The notes: a model not told the origin generated them from the letters alone. A stretch of DNA of 10,131 bases from Pseudomonadota bacterium (GCA_009843005.1 VYEH01000314.1:3089-13219); one strand, 5' to 3'. Counted from the stretch's first letter, positions 1 through 7,473 are shown. Program-made: numbers and translations.

Positions 1-1
1 A

Positions 2-325
2 CTGCCGGCGACCTCCGGGTTCGTGGGCGAGTTCCTGGTGATCCTGGGCAGCTTTCAGGCGAGTTTCTGGCTGGCGTTCCTTGCGGCGACCACCCTGGTG
101 TTCGGTGCTGCCTATACCCTCTGGCTGGTGAAACGCGTGGTCTTCGGGGATGTGGCAAACGACGGCGTGGCGTCGCTCGAAGATGTCGACTCCAGGGAGT
201 TCTTCTATCTGGCGGTGTTGGCGGGGGGCGTCCTGTTACTCGGCGTATGGCCTGCGCCACTGATGGAAGTGATGGAAGTGACGCTGGCCAATCTGCTCGA
301 ACACGTACAGCAGACGAAACTATGA
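2..325 (+). CDS. nuoM: NADH-quinone oxidoreductase subunit M, C-terminal fragment
   Basis: This is the last 107 codons of the NuoM subunit, open at the left window edge and ending in TGA at 323-325. NuoM is one of the three antiporter-like, proton-pumping membrane subunits of respiratory complex I. The fragment opens with LPATSGFVGEF, matching the conserved segment that precedes a late transmembrane helix in NuoM/ND4. Two more hydrophobic segments follow, around FWLAFLAATTLVFGAAYTLW and FYLAVLAGGVLLLGVW, separated by a polar loop with VKRVVFG. The short C-terminal tail (LLEHVQQTKL) is polar. nuoN begins 15 bases after the stop, the usual nuoM-nuoN order, so the two are surely cotranscribed. 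The identification rests on the motif and on the downstream neighbour. I see nothing abnormal in the fragment. Confidence 0.95.
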   Translation: MPATSGFVGEFLVILGSFQASFWLAFLAATTLVFGAAYTLWLVKRVVFGDVANDGVASLEDVDSREFFYLAVLAGGVLLLGVWPAPLMEVMEVTLANLLEHVQQTKL

Positions 326-340
326 ACGCGGTGACTGATC

Positions 341-1789
341 ATGGGTGAATGGATCCGGGCAGCGCCGGAGATGTTCCTGGTCTGCGCGATCAGCGTGATC
401 CTGGTGGTGGATGTTTTCCTGCCGCCGGCGCAGCGCAGGGCCACGTTCTACCTCACCATGCTGGCGCTGCTCGGTACCGCTCTGTGCTCGGTGTACTTCG
501 GAGCAGGGGAACGGACCACGCTGCTCTATGAGGGCTTCGTTGCCGACCCGGCGGGCAATGCGCTCAAGCTGTTCGCCTACGCCATCGTCGCCATCGTATT
601 TCTCTATTCGCGCGATTACCTGGAACGCGAGGGTCTCCTCAAGGGCGAATACTTCATCCTCGGACTGTTCGCGCTGCTGGGGATCATGGTCATGATCTCC
701 GCCAACAGCCTGCTGATCCTCTATCTCGGGTTGGAACTTTTATCGCTGGCGCTCTACGCGCTGGTGGCGTTCGACCGCGAGTCGAGTATCGCCGCCGAAT
801 CCGCCATGAAATACTTTGTGCTGGGCGCCATTGCGTCCGGTACGCTGCTTTACGGGGTCTCGGTGCTCTACGGCATCACCGGGACCGTGGATATCGGAGA
901 ACTGGGAGCGTATTTCTCGAGCGGGGAGACCCCGCAGGTGGCGGCGCTTCTCGGACTGGCCTTCGTGATCGTCGGCGTCGCATTCAAGTTCGGCGCCGTG
1001 CCGTTCCACATGTGGCTGCCCGACGTCTACCAGGGCGCACGCACGCCGGTGACGCTCTTGATCAGCACCGCGCCCAAGCTGGCCTCGTTCGCGCTGGCCT
1101 GGCGCGTCATGGTGGAGGGCCTCGGCGGGTTGCATGGCAGCTGGCAGGACATGGTCATCGCGCTGTCGGTATTGGCGCTGGCGGTGGGCAACGTGGCCGC
1201 CATCGCCCAGACCAATCTCAAGCGGATGCTGGCCTACTCGACCATCTCCCACGTGGGCTTCATCCTCATGGGCTTCATCGCCGGCACGCCCCAGGGACTC
1301 AGCGCCGCCATGTTCTACACGATCGCGTATGCGTTCATGGCTGCCGCCGCCTTCGGCATGATCATTCTCCTCAGCCGCGAGGGCTTTGAAGCGGAGAACA
1401 TTGCCGATTTCAAGGGTCTCAATGCTCGCGAGCCCTGGTTTGCCCTCATGATGCTCATGATCATGTTCAGCATGGCCGGCATTCCGTTGTTCGTGGGTTT
1501 CTACGCCAAGCTGGTGGCGCTCGAAAGCGTGCTGGACGCCGGGCTGGTCTGGCTGGCGATCGTGGGCGTCTTCTTTGCCGTCGTCGGCGCGTTCTACTAC
1601 CTGCGCGTCATCTGGTTCATGTATTTCGCAGAAGCCGAGGGGGAAGCCGAAGCTGTTACGGGCGTCGGGACTGCCCTGGAAGCCTCAACCGGGCTGCGGA
1701 TAGTGGTCAGTGCGAATGCACTACTGCTGCTTGGGTTGGGCCTGTTTCCGGGGAGTCTGCTGGATTTGTGCGCGAGAGTATTGGGTTAA
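341..1789 (+). CDS. nuoN: NADH-quinone oxidoreductase subunit N
   Basis: NuoN is an antiporter-like membrane subunit of complex I that couples NADH:quinone electron transfer to proton translocation across the inner membrane. The 482-residue length is normal for the family and the protein is almost entirely transmembrane helices. Charged residues of the proton path can be picked out: E132 (in LGLELLSL), K157 (AMKYFV), K216 (AFKFGAVPFH, followed by H223), K246 (APKLASF), K294 (TNLKRMLAYS) and K390 (GFYAKLVAL). They lie within a few positions of the functionally important residues of E. coli NuoN, and the motif KRMLAYSTISHVGF is typical. ATG 341 is chosen because an in-frame TGA at 332-334 rules out most upstream starts; the ribosome site is weak, so coupling to nuoM is likely. 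It is the last nuo gene here, since the next gene points the other way. Confidence 0.97.
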   Translation: MGEWIRAAPEMFLVCAISVILVVDVFLPPAQRRATFYLTMLALLGTALCSVYFGAGERTTLLYEGFVADPAGNALKLFAYAIVAIVFLYSRDYLEREGLLKGEYFILGLFALLGIMVMISANSLLILYLGLELLSLALYALVAFDRESSIAAESAMKYFVLGAIASGTLLYGVSVLYGITGTVDIGELGAYFSSGETPQVAALLGLAFVIVGVAFKFGAVPFHMWLPDVYQGARTPVTLLISTAPKLASFALAWRVMVEGLGGLHGSWQDMVIALSVLALAVGNVAAIAQTNLKRMLAYSTISHVGFILMGFIAGTPQGLSAAMFYTIAYAFMAAAAFGMIILLSREGFEAENIADFKGLNAREPWFALMMLMIMFSMAGIPLFVGFYAKLVALESVLDAGLVWLAIVGVFFAVVGAFYYLRVIWFMYFAEAEGEAEAVTGVGTALEASTGLRIVVSANALLLLGLGLFPGSLLDLCARVLG

Positions 1790-1833
1790 GCCCTGTCCGC
1801 GTAGAGTAGCCCAAGGGCCACCTGCTTCCCCGG

Positions 1834-2403
1834 TTACCCGCCCGCGGTGTCTGCGGGAATCTCTCCATGACCAAAGGACGTGCTGCCCTGTACCGAGTCG
1901 CAGTGCAACCCGGGTTCGGGCACTCCGTCAGCGGGGCAGCGGTACAGTCCCGCGTCTCCCCGGTCTCCTGCCGTAACACCGTCACGGCGCGGATGCAGTC
2001 CGATGCTGAGGACGGTCCCCTGAGGGAAAGTCTCCCGGTTGATCCCCTGTTCGGCCGCTTCCCGGGCCCTTTCCATCTGTACGACCCAGATCTGCGGATC
2101 GCCGGATTCGTCCCGCACCAGCGCGTCACGTGCTTCGTTCAGGGGAACGATGTGCATTTCGAAATGGGCGGCGTTGGGGACAATGCGAACAATCACGCCG
2201 GTGATGACCTTGTACACGGCGCCGTCGTACATGGAGTAGGAATGATGGGCGTGCGCCAGGCCCGTCATCAACGCCGTTGACAGAATCCACGCGGCGGCCA
2301 CCTTGCGCGTTGTCACCGCGTTCCGCGTTGTCGCAGATTCCGTGCGCCGGGCCCCTGCCACGTTAGTCCTCGCCGCCGCTTCGAAAATGTTCTTCATGGT
2401 CAT
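1834..2403 (-). CDS. Small exported DUF6152-like protein
   Basis: A predicted 189-residue exported protein of unknown function. A hydrophobic stretch at residues about 35-50 ends in an AHA cleavage site, after which the mature chain would start HHSYSMYDG. This AHHS start, a following V-x-G-V-I segment, the NAAHFEMHI region (H80, H84) and LHPRRDG (H137) resemble the DUF6152 family as I remember it; no search was run. The C-terminal part has two cysteines, C156 and C168 (YRCPADG and GLHCDSV), that could form a disulfide. ATG 2403 is preferred because a strong GGAGG lies upstream, but it gives an unusually long 34-residue basic n-region. GTG 2316 would give a conventional signal peptide but has no visible ribosome site. 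The gene lies 64 bases downstream of the 439-residue secreted protein on the same strand, suggesting an operon. It converges on nuoN with a 44-base gap. Confidence 0.8.
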   Translation of the reverse strand: MTMKNIFEAAARTNVAGARRTESATTRNAVTTRKVAAAWILSTALMTGLAHAHHSYSMYDGAVYKVITGVIVRIVPNAAHFEMHIVPLNEARDALVRDESGDPQIWVVQMERAREAAEQGINRETFPQGTVLSIGLHPRRDGVTAGDRGDAGLYRCPADGVPEPGLHCDSVQGSTSFGHGEIPADTAGG

Positions 2404-2413
2404 TGCCAGCTTA

Positions 2414-2418
2414 CCTCC
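2414..2418 (-). promoter_or_regulatory. Strong Shine-Dalgarno, DUF6152-like gene
   Basis: Read on the minus strand, GGAGGTAA occupies 2418-2411, a near-perfect match to the 16S rRNA 3' end. The GGAGG core is 10 bases from ATG 2403 and 16 bases from a second in-frame ATG at 2397. It therefore favours 2403 as the start over 2397 or the GTG at 2316. Confidence 0.65.
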
Positions 2419-2467
2419 GGGCCATGCGCGAAAATTCAGGTCAGAAAACGGCCGGGTACCTCCAGCC

Positions 2468-3787
2468 TCATTCGAAGCCCAGGTCCAGTTCTTCGTCGGG
2501 CCGTTCCATGTCCTGTTCGAAATACTGCTCCCAGGTCTGTGCCCACGGTCGGTCAAGCAGAGCGGGAACCCGGTACTCGATCACCGTTCCCGGGGCGACC
2601 TGGGTCGCGAATCCCTCCATCGGGTAGTATCTGAAGGCACACTCCACGAACGTCAGCCGTTCCGCAGTGTCCCATCCCTCCACGTATGTCCTGTGCCAGA
2701 GAATCCGAACCGGCTCCTCAAGCGCCTCGGGATCGTATATGACCGTTTCCCAGTCTAACCCCAGCAACGCGCCGTCGTCGCCGTGCACCGGGCTGAAGAT
2801 CTCGATGGCTTCGAGTTCGTAACTGAATTCCCAGCTCGTATGCTGGGTCCAGGCCTGCACGTTCGATGTCCAGGCGATAAGGGTGTCGCCGTCCCAGAAG
2901 CCGATCGTGTCGCCGTACCACTGCGGCACATTCGGCCCCAGCGGAAACTCCCGGCCGATGCGCACGGTGCGGCTGACGTTGTCGCCGGTCGACCCCAGCA
3001 GCAGCACCACGTCCGGCGTCACCACCATGTGATTCGGCGTGGGGCCGGTGCCCCACTGGCGCATGAATCCCTCGGGGCGGCAATACGAGGCGTTCCACTG
3101 ATGGGCCGCGGTGACGCCCTCGTGATAGAGCTGCTGCACCAGGCGTTCCCGGTACTCGGGCGTCAGCAGCGACAGGATGGTGGGCACCTGGTTGGCTCGC
3201 ACGTAGGTCCAGATGCGCCGCCCATCGGGTATGTACTCCGCGTAGACGCCATCCCACCTGGGCATCGATTCGTAAGTGTGGTCGGTGGGGCCGCCTCTCG
3301 ACTGCGCGTCGGCGAGCAACGCCTCATAGTGCGCTTGTGCACTCTCGAAGGGATAGGGGCTGACGATATTTTCGCGAGGCCAGTCCATCGTGCAGTCGCC
3401 CCATCGCGCCGACGCCGGTGGATTGGCCCCGATGCGAGCATCCGCCACGGCGACGCCGGGGCCGCCGCTGCGCATGTCGGTGACTTGTCTGGGGCTGTTG
3501 CAACGCCAGTAGCGTGGGTCCATCCAGAGGTCCCGGTCCAGATAGAAGTCCCGGCTCGTGAAGAGATCCGTTTCAAGGGGCTGGACACTCTCGGGAGGGC
3601 GTCCGTCCCATTCCGGTCCATCGCCGTGGCTGCGGACATCCGGAGGCGGGTGCAGCGACTCGAAGGGCGCGCCGCGCAGGCCCGGGACATGCGGTGGATC
3701 GAGCTGGGCCGACGCAGGTGACACTGCTCCGGCCACGAGGGCCAGCGTCGCTGCAAATACTGCGGTAGTCCTGTGAATTCTGGTCAT
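2468..3787 (-). CDS. Secreted 439-residue protein of unknown function
   Basis: I cannot assign a function. The protein begins with a clear Sec signal peptide: MTRIHR, then a hydrophobic core at residues 8-22, then PASA before Q28 as the likely cleavage site. The mature chain is rich in Trp, Tyr and Pro and has four cysteines (C96, C132, C236, C383), compatible with disulfides in the periplasm. The central region has YCRPEGF (235-241), then TPDVVLLLGSTGDNVSRTVRIG, then QWYGDTIGFWDGDTLIAWT (289-307), then an ETVIYDPEALEEP stretch (347-359). This order resembles a family of uncharacterised exported proteins with a G-x-W-x-GDTL-V motif that I recall near DUF6152 genes; that link is from memory, not a search. 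No transmembrane helix follows the signal peptide. The ribosome site before ATG 3787 is weak. It is probably the first gene of a two-gene unit with the DUF6152-like gene. Confidence 0.85.
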   Translation of the reverse strand: MTRIHRTTAVFAATLALVAGAVSPASAQLDPPHVPGLRGAPFESLHPPPDVRSHGDGPEWDGRPPESVQPLETDLFTSRDFYLDRDLWMDPRYWRCNSPRQVTDMRSGGPGVAVADARIGANPPASARWGDCTMDWPRENIVSPYPFESAQAHYEALLADAQSRGGPTDHTYESMPRWDGVYAEYIPDGRRIWTYVRANQVPTILSLLTPEYRERLVQQLYHEGVTAAHQWNASYCRPEGFMRQWGTGPTPNHMVVTPDVVLLLGSTGDNVSRTVRIGREFPLGPNVPQWYGDTIGFWDGDTLIAWTSNVQAWTQHTSWEFSYELEAIEIFSPVHGDDGALLGLDWETVIYDPEALEEPVRILWHRTYVEGWDTAERLTFVECAFRYYPMEGFATQVAPGTVIEYRVPALLDRPWAQTWEQYFEQDMERPDEELDLGFE

Positions 3788-3829
3788 GGAGATGCCGGGC
3801 GTGCGCTGGATACGCAGACTTTATCATTC

Positions 3830-3842
3830 CGGTGTCGCACCG
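3830..3842. promoter_or_regulatory. Perfect palindrome in divergent upstream region
   Basis: CGGTG-TCG-CACCG is a perfect 5-base inverted repeat around a 3-base centre. It lies between the 439-residue secreted-protein gene and the divergent oxidoreductase gene. Its position could suit an operator acting on one or both promoters, but a short GC-rich palindrome can arise by chance in this DNA, so the regulatory role is an inference. Confidence 0.3.
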
Positions 3843-3867
3843 TTAATGGTGGCCGACGGATTCAGGT

Positions 3868-3896
3868 TCGACGAAACCGCCTGATGCGTGGATAAT
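3868..3896 (+). promoter_or_regulatory. Possible sigma-70 promoter, Gfo/Idh/MocA gene
   Basis: TCGACG (3868-3873, 4 of 6 consensus bases) and GATAAT (3891-3896, 5 of 6) are separated by 17 bases, the optimal spacing. Transcription would begin near 3903, giving a leader of about 28 bases before ATG 3931. If correct, ATG 3895 overlaps the -10 box and cannot be the start codon. Confidence 0.4.
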
Positions 3897-3915
3897 GACG
3901 GTGAACAACAGAAAC

Positions 3916-3921
3916 AGGGGA
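3916..3921 (+). promoter_or_regulatory. Shine-Dalgarno deciding the Gfo/Idh/MocA start
   Basis: AGGGGA ends 9 bases before ATG 3931, a good ribosome site. The in-frame ATG at 3895 has no comparable purine run before it, so 3931 is the favoured start. Confidence 0.6.
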
Positions 3922-3930
3922 AACATCGCG

Positions 3931-5277
3931 ATGGGCGAAATCGTATCAGGTGGTCCGGGGCTGGACCGAAGAACTTTCCTCAAGGAATCCGGGCTGGTGT
4001 CGCTGGGTGTGGGACTGTCAGCACTGCCCATAGGCCGTGTAGGGGCCAACGACACAATAAACATCGCGTTGATCGGCTGCAATGGCATGGGCTTTGCCAA
4101 TACCCGCTCGACATTGAAAGTACCGGGTACCCGTTGCATCGCACTGTGCGACGTCGACCAGAACGTCCTCGAGCGGCGTAGCGGAGAATTGGTGGAGTTG
4201 TACGGCGAACAGCCCCGCATCTACTCGGACTATCGTGCGCTGCTGGACGACCCGGACGTTGATGCCGTGATCATCGCGACACCCGATCACTGGCACTGCC
4301 TGCAGATGGTGCACGCCTGCGAAGCGGGCAAGGACGTCTATGTCGAGAAGCCGCTGGCCAATTCGATCGTGGAATGCGAGCGTATGGTGGCCGCCCAGGT
4401 AGCCAGCGGCAGTGTCGTACAGGTCGGTCAGTGGCAGCGCAGCGGCCCGCACTGGATCGAAGCGATGGATTTCGTTCAGTTGGGCCAGTTGGGCAGGATT
4501 CGCACCGTCAAGGCCTGGATGTACAACGGTGGAATGCGGCCCCTCCCGGTCAGGCCCGATGAACCCGCGCCGGACGGCGTCGATTACGACATGTGGCTCG
4601 GGCCTGCGCCATCGCGTCCGTACAACCGCAATCGCTATCACGGCAGCTTTCGCTGGTTCTGGGACTACGCCGGCGGACTCATGACCGATTGGGGCGTGCA
4701 CCTGATCGATCCGGTCCTGTGGGGGATGCAGGTCGAGCATCCAAAACGCGTGATGTCCACCGGAGGCAATTTCGGCTTCCCTGAAAGCGCGATGGAAACG
4801 CCCGATACGCAGCAGGCGATCTACGAGTTCGATGACTTCACGATGCTCTGGGAGCACACGATGGGCGCCGGTCTCGGCCCGTTCCAGCGGACACACGGCG
4901 TGGCATTCGTCGGCCGAAACGGCACGCTCGTTGTCGACCGCAACCAATGGGAAATCTTTCCGGAAACGGAATGGAGGTCAGGCGGTCCGCCGAGTTTCAG
5001 GATGGCAGGGCAACCGGTACGGACGTCCCGCCCGGAGGATCGGGGTCTGGACCACCATACGGCCAATTTCGTCGATTGCATGTGGACCCGCGGAAAGCCT
5101 GCGTGCGACGTCAGGACGGGAAGCCTGGCCGCAGTCAATGCTCACCTGGGCAACATTGCGGTGCGCACGGGCGAAGCGCTGAACTGGGACGGCGCGAGTC
5201 TGGAATTCCGGGACAACCCATCGGCCGATGAGCTTCTTCAGAACGAGTATCGGGGTCCCTGGCGTATTCCCGGGTGA
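3931..5277 (+). CDS. Tat-exported Gfo/Idh/MocA family oxidoreductase
   Basis: A predicted 448-residue NAD(P)-dependent oxidoreductase of the Gfo/Idh/MocA superfamily, whose members mostly oxidise or reduce sugars and cyclitols. The substrate here cannot be read from the sequence. Residues below count from ATG 3931. A twin-arginine signal, LDRRTFLKESG (11-21), is followed by a hydrophobic stretch, so the protein is likely folded with cofactor in the cytoplasm and exported by Tat. The Rossmann loop IALIGCNGMG lies at 45-54 and CDVD at 73-76. TPDHWH (117-122) leads to the family hallmark EKP (139-141), whose lysine is usually catalytic. GGLMTDWGVHLID (248-260) supplies further conserved Asp and His residues. 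The length fits the Tat-signal subgroup. ATG 3895 would add 12 residues, but the ribosome site and -10 box favour 3931. It is divergent from the secreted pair and converges on recQ with a 13-base gap. Confidence 0.93.
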   Translation: MGEIVSGGPGLDRRTFLKESGLVSLGVGLSALPIGRVGANDTINIALIGCNGMGFANTRSTLKVPGTRCIALCDVDQNVLERRSGELVELYGEQPRIYSDYRALLDDPDVDAVIIATPDHWHCLQMVHACEAGKDVYVEKPLANSIVECERMVAAQVASGSVVQVGQWQRSGPHWIEAMDFVQLGQLGRIRTVKAWMYNGGMRPLPVRPDEPAPDGVDYDMWLGPAPSRPYNRNRYHGSFRWFWDYAGGLMTDWGVHLIDPVLWGMQVEHPKRVMSTGGNFGFPESAMETPDTQQAIYEFDDFTMLWEHTMGAGLGPFQRTHGVAFVGRNGTLVVDRNQWEIFPETEWRSGGPPSFRMAGQPVRTSRPEDRGLDHHTANFVDCMWTRGKPACDVRTGSLAAVNAHLGNIAVRTGEALNWDGASLEFRDNPSADELLQNEYRGPWRIPG

Positions 5278-5290
5278 GCGATGAGCGGGC

Positions 5291-7120
5291 TCAGGCTGCT
5301 GATGATTCCGTGACGTTTTTTTGCTCACGCAGTACCCGCAGAAACGGCTCTCCGTACCGTTCCAATTTCTTCTCGCCGACGCCTTGAAGGGCCAGGAATT
5401 CTGCCGGCGAGGCAGGCCGGAGTCGAACCATCTCCTTGAGTGTCGCGTCGTGAAAGATGACATAGGGAGGCACGTCGGCTTCCCGGGAGAGTCGCGTGCG
5501 CAGTTCGCGAAGGGCCTCCCACAACGGTTGGTCCGCTGCCGGAACCTCATATGAGGGCGCGCGGGCTGTCTTGACCACGCGCCTGGCGCGCTTGGCGGGG
5601 GGATCCTCGCGCAGCCATATCCGCTCCTCGCCCCTGAGCAGCGGTCGGGATTTGGAGGTGAGGCGCAAGGCGCCGTAGCGCTCCGCGTCCGAGCGCAGGC
5701 GTCCCTGCACCATCAACTGCCGCAGAATGGACCGCCACTGGACCGCCGAGCGGTCCTCGCCGATCCCGAATGTGCTGAGACGTTCGTGGCGGTTGCGGCG
5801 GACCTTCTCTGTGTCCTTGCCGAGCAGCACGTCGATCACGTGCGCGGCGCCGAAGCGCTGACCGGTGCGGTAAACGCAGGACAGCAATTTCTGCGCTTCC
5901 ACCGTGCCGTCCCAGGTTTTCGGGGGCGTGAGGCAGATGTCGCAATTGCCGCAATCGTCCGCGAGGCTGTCGCCGAAGTATTCCAGCAGCGCCCGGCGTC
6001 GGCAGGCGGTGACCTCGCACCATCCGAGCAGTGCGTCGAGTTTCATCCGCTCGATGCGCTTGTGTTTCTCGCCCGCCTCGGACTGATCGACCAACTGGCG
6101 CAAGCGGACCACGTCCTGGAGGCCGTAGACCATCCACGCTTCGGCAGGGTCCCCGTCACGGCCTGCTCGGCCCGTTTCCTGGTAATAGGCCTCCACGCTC
6201 TTGGGCAGGTCCACGTGGGCGACGAAGCGCACATCGGGCTTGTCGATGCCCATGCCGAAAGCGATGGTCGCCACGACGACCACGCCGTCCTCGTACTGAA
6301 AGCGGGCCTGATGAGCGTTGCGCTTCTCGGCGGACAGGCCTGCATGGTAAGGCAGGGCGGTGAAGCCCCGGTCCGCCAGCAACCCGGCCAAAGTCTCGAC
6401 CTTCTTGCGCGTCATGGCATAGACGATGCCAGCTTGTTCCTGCCGTTCCCGCAGCAAGGCGAGTAACTGGGCGTTGGCGTCGGTCTTCGCCTGCACGGTG
6501 TAGCGGATGTTGGGCCGGTCGAAGCCGCTGATGAACTGCTCAGCGCCGTTGAGTTCGAGCCTGGAGAGGATTTCCCGGCGCGTAAGCCTGTCGGCCGTGG
6601 CCGTCAGCGCCATTCGCGGCACGCCGGGAAAGCGTTCGGCCAGGACGTTCAGCCCCAGATAATCTTGCCGGAAGTCGTGTCCCCATTGTGAGACGCAGTG
6701 GGCTTCGTCGATGGCAATGATGGCAAGGTCGACGCGGTCCAGCCGGTCGAGCGTCTCCTCCTGAAGCAACCGCTCCGGCGCCAGATAGAGCAGGTCCAGC
6801 TTCTGCGAGGCGAGCGCATCGAGTATCGCGCACTGCTCGGGCCAGGAAAGCGTGGAGTTCAGGAACTCGGCCCGCACGCCGAACTGCTTGAGCGCCGACA
6901 CCTGGTCGTGCATCAGGGCGATGAGAGGTGAGACGACGAGCCCGACCCCGGGTCGGATCATGGCCGGCAATTGGTAGCAGAGCGACTTGCCTCCGCCCGT
7001 GGGCATGAGCACCAGCGCGTCCCGGCCGGCGAGCGCCGCGGCTATAACCTCTTCCTGACGTCCGCGGAAGCCGGTATATCCGTAGACGCTGCGGAGCAGT
7101 TCTTGCGCGCGCTCGATCAA
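5291..7120 (-). CDS. recQ: ATP-dependent DNA helicase RecQ
   Basis: RecQ is a 3'-5' superfamily 2 DNA helicase that acts in recombination, repair and rescue of stalled forks. The 609-residue protein has all the expected parts. Walker A is MPTGGGKS (39-46, K45), motif II is DEAH (138-141), the RecQ aromatic loop HCVSQWGHDFR follows, motif III is TAT (173-175) and motif VI is QETGRAGRDG (314-323). The zinc-binding cysteines are C373, C390, C393 and C396. A winged-helix region spans about 405-500 and one HRDC domain about 528-602. The start is TTG 7120, since the reading frame upstream offers no ATG or GTG nearby. No clear ribosome site is visible, and the stop of the upstream small gene is only 11 bases away, so translational coupling is likely. 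Codons near the 3' end contain a run of seven A (plus strand 5316-5322), too close to the terminus to matter much. Confidence 0.97.
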   Translation of the reverse strand: MIERAQELLRSVYGYTGFRGRQEEVIAAALAGRDALVLMPTGGGKSLCYQLPAMIRPGVGLVVSPLIALMHDQVSALKQFGVRAEFLNSTLSWPEQCAILDALASQKLDLLYLAPERLLQEETLDRLDRVDLAIIAIDEAHCVSQWGHDFRQDYLGLNVLAERFPGVPRMALTATADRLTRREILSRLELNGAEQFISGFDRPNIRYTVQAKTDANAQLLALLRERQEQAGIVYAMTRKKVETLAGLLADRGFTALPYHAGLSAEKRNAHQARFQYEDGVVVVATIAFGMGIDKPDVRFVAHVDLPKSVEAYYQETGRAGRDGDPAEAWMVYGLQDVVRLRQLVDQSEAGEKHKRIERMKLDALLGWCEVTACRRRALLEYFGDSLADDCGNCDICLTPPKTWDGTVEAQKLLSCVYRTGQRFGAAHVIDVLLGKDTEKVRRNRHERLSTFGIGEDRSAVQWRSILRQLMVQGRLRSDAERYGALRLTSKSRPLLRGEERIWLREDPPAKRARRVVKTARAPSYEVPAADQPLWEALRELRTRLSREADVPPYVIFHDATLKEMVRLRPASPAEFLALQGVGEKKLERYGEPFLRVLREQKNVTESSAA

Positions 7121-7131
7121 GACGTGCGCAG

Positions 7132-7431
7132 CTACGCGCTCAAGACTGCGGCCAATACGAAGCCGGCCACGGTCAGCATCAGTGCGTTGGCGCCGATGAT
7201 GAAGCCGGCCAGGGCCAGGCGGGCGCGTGCATTCTCCACCCTTGTCTCGGCCAGCCCTGTGTCGATGTGCGCCCGTAACTCACCCAGCCCCGCTTCGAAG
7301 CGCTCCACGGTCACAAGATCGCTCACCGCTGAACGGATCGCACCCACGATCGCGGCGGCCTGGTCGGCATCAATGTCCGCAGCCTGGAGACCGCGGGCAG
7401 TGCTGAGCGTATCGAATGATTTTTCGGCCAT
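7132..7431 (-). CDS. Small DUF1640-like coiled-coil membrane protein
   Basis: A 99-residue protein with an N-terminal segment FDTLSTARGLQAADIDADQA, a helical, charge-patterned middle (about residues 40-70, including VERFEAGLGELRAHID), and one C-terminal hydrophobic segment (about 72-97) ending close to the stop. This plan, FDTL-x-x-A-R-x-L followed by a coiled coil and a terminal membrane anchor, resembles the DUF1640/CCDC90-like proteins of bacteria. That match is from memory and moderate, and bacterial members have no settled function. The tail-anchored layout suggests that the coiled coil faces the cytoplasm. ATG 7431 is the only good start; its ribosome site is weak. The stop lies 11 bases before the recQ start, so the two are probably cotranscribed. 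Whether it has any part in repair is unknown. Confidence 0.75.
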   Translation of the reverse strand: MAEKSFDTLSTARGLQAADIDADQAAAIVGAIRSAVSDLVTVERFEAGLGELRAHIDTGLAETRVENARARLALAGFIIGANALMLTVAGFVLAAVLSA

Positions 7432-7473
7432 CTTGAACTCTGCAAGTTATCGATTTTCGCCACTGGCGCCAAA

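Noticed and set aside
1841..1857. Hairpin CCCGC-GGTGTCT-GCGGG as a terminator for the nuo operon
   Set aside because: It lies in the coding end of the DUF6152-like gene and no T-run follows; termination there cannot be supported.
2783..3721. Long open frame on the + strand (about 312 codons)
   Set aside because: It lies wholly inside the secreted 439-residue gene on the other strand; the translation is rich in Arg, Gly, Ala and His with no domain or signal, as expected of a shadow frame in GC-rich DNA.
4018..4947. Long open frame on the - strand (about 309 codons)
   Set aside because: Antisense to the Gfo/Idh/MocA gene, whose motifs and ribosome site are clear; no recognisable motifs in the antisense product.
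5282..5322. TGAG-CGGG-CTCA hairpin plus the T7 run as a terminator after the oxidoreductase gene
   Set aside because: The stem is only 4 bases and the T-run is about 23 bases away; the T-run is the antisense of Lys/Asn codons of recQ.
5786..6466. Plus-strand frame of about 226 codons inside recQ
   Set aside because: Antisense to well-conserved RecQ motifs (motif VI and zinc cysteines); no coding signal of its own.
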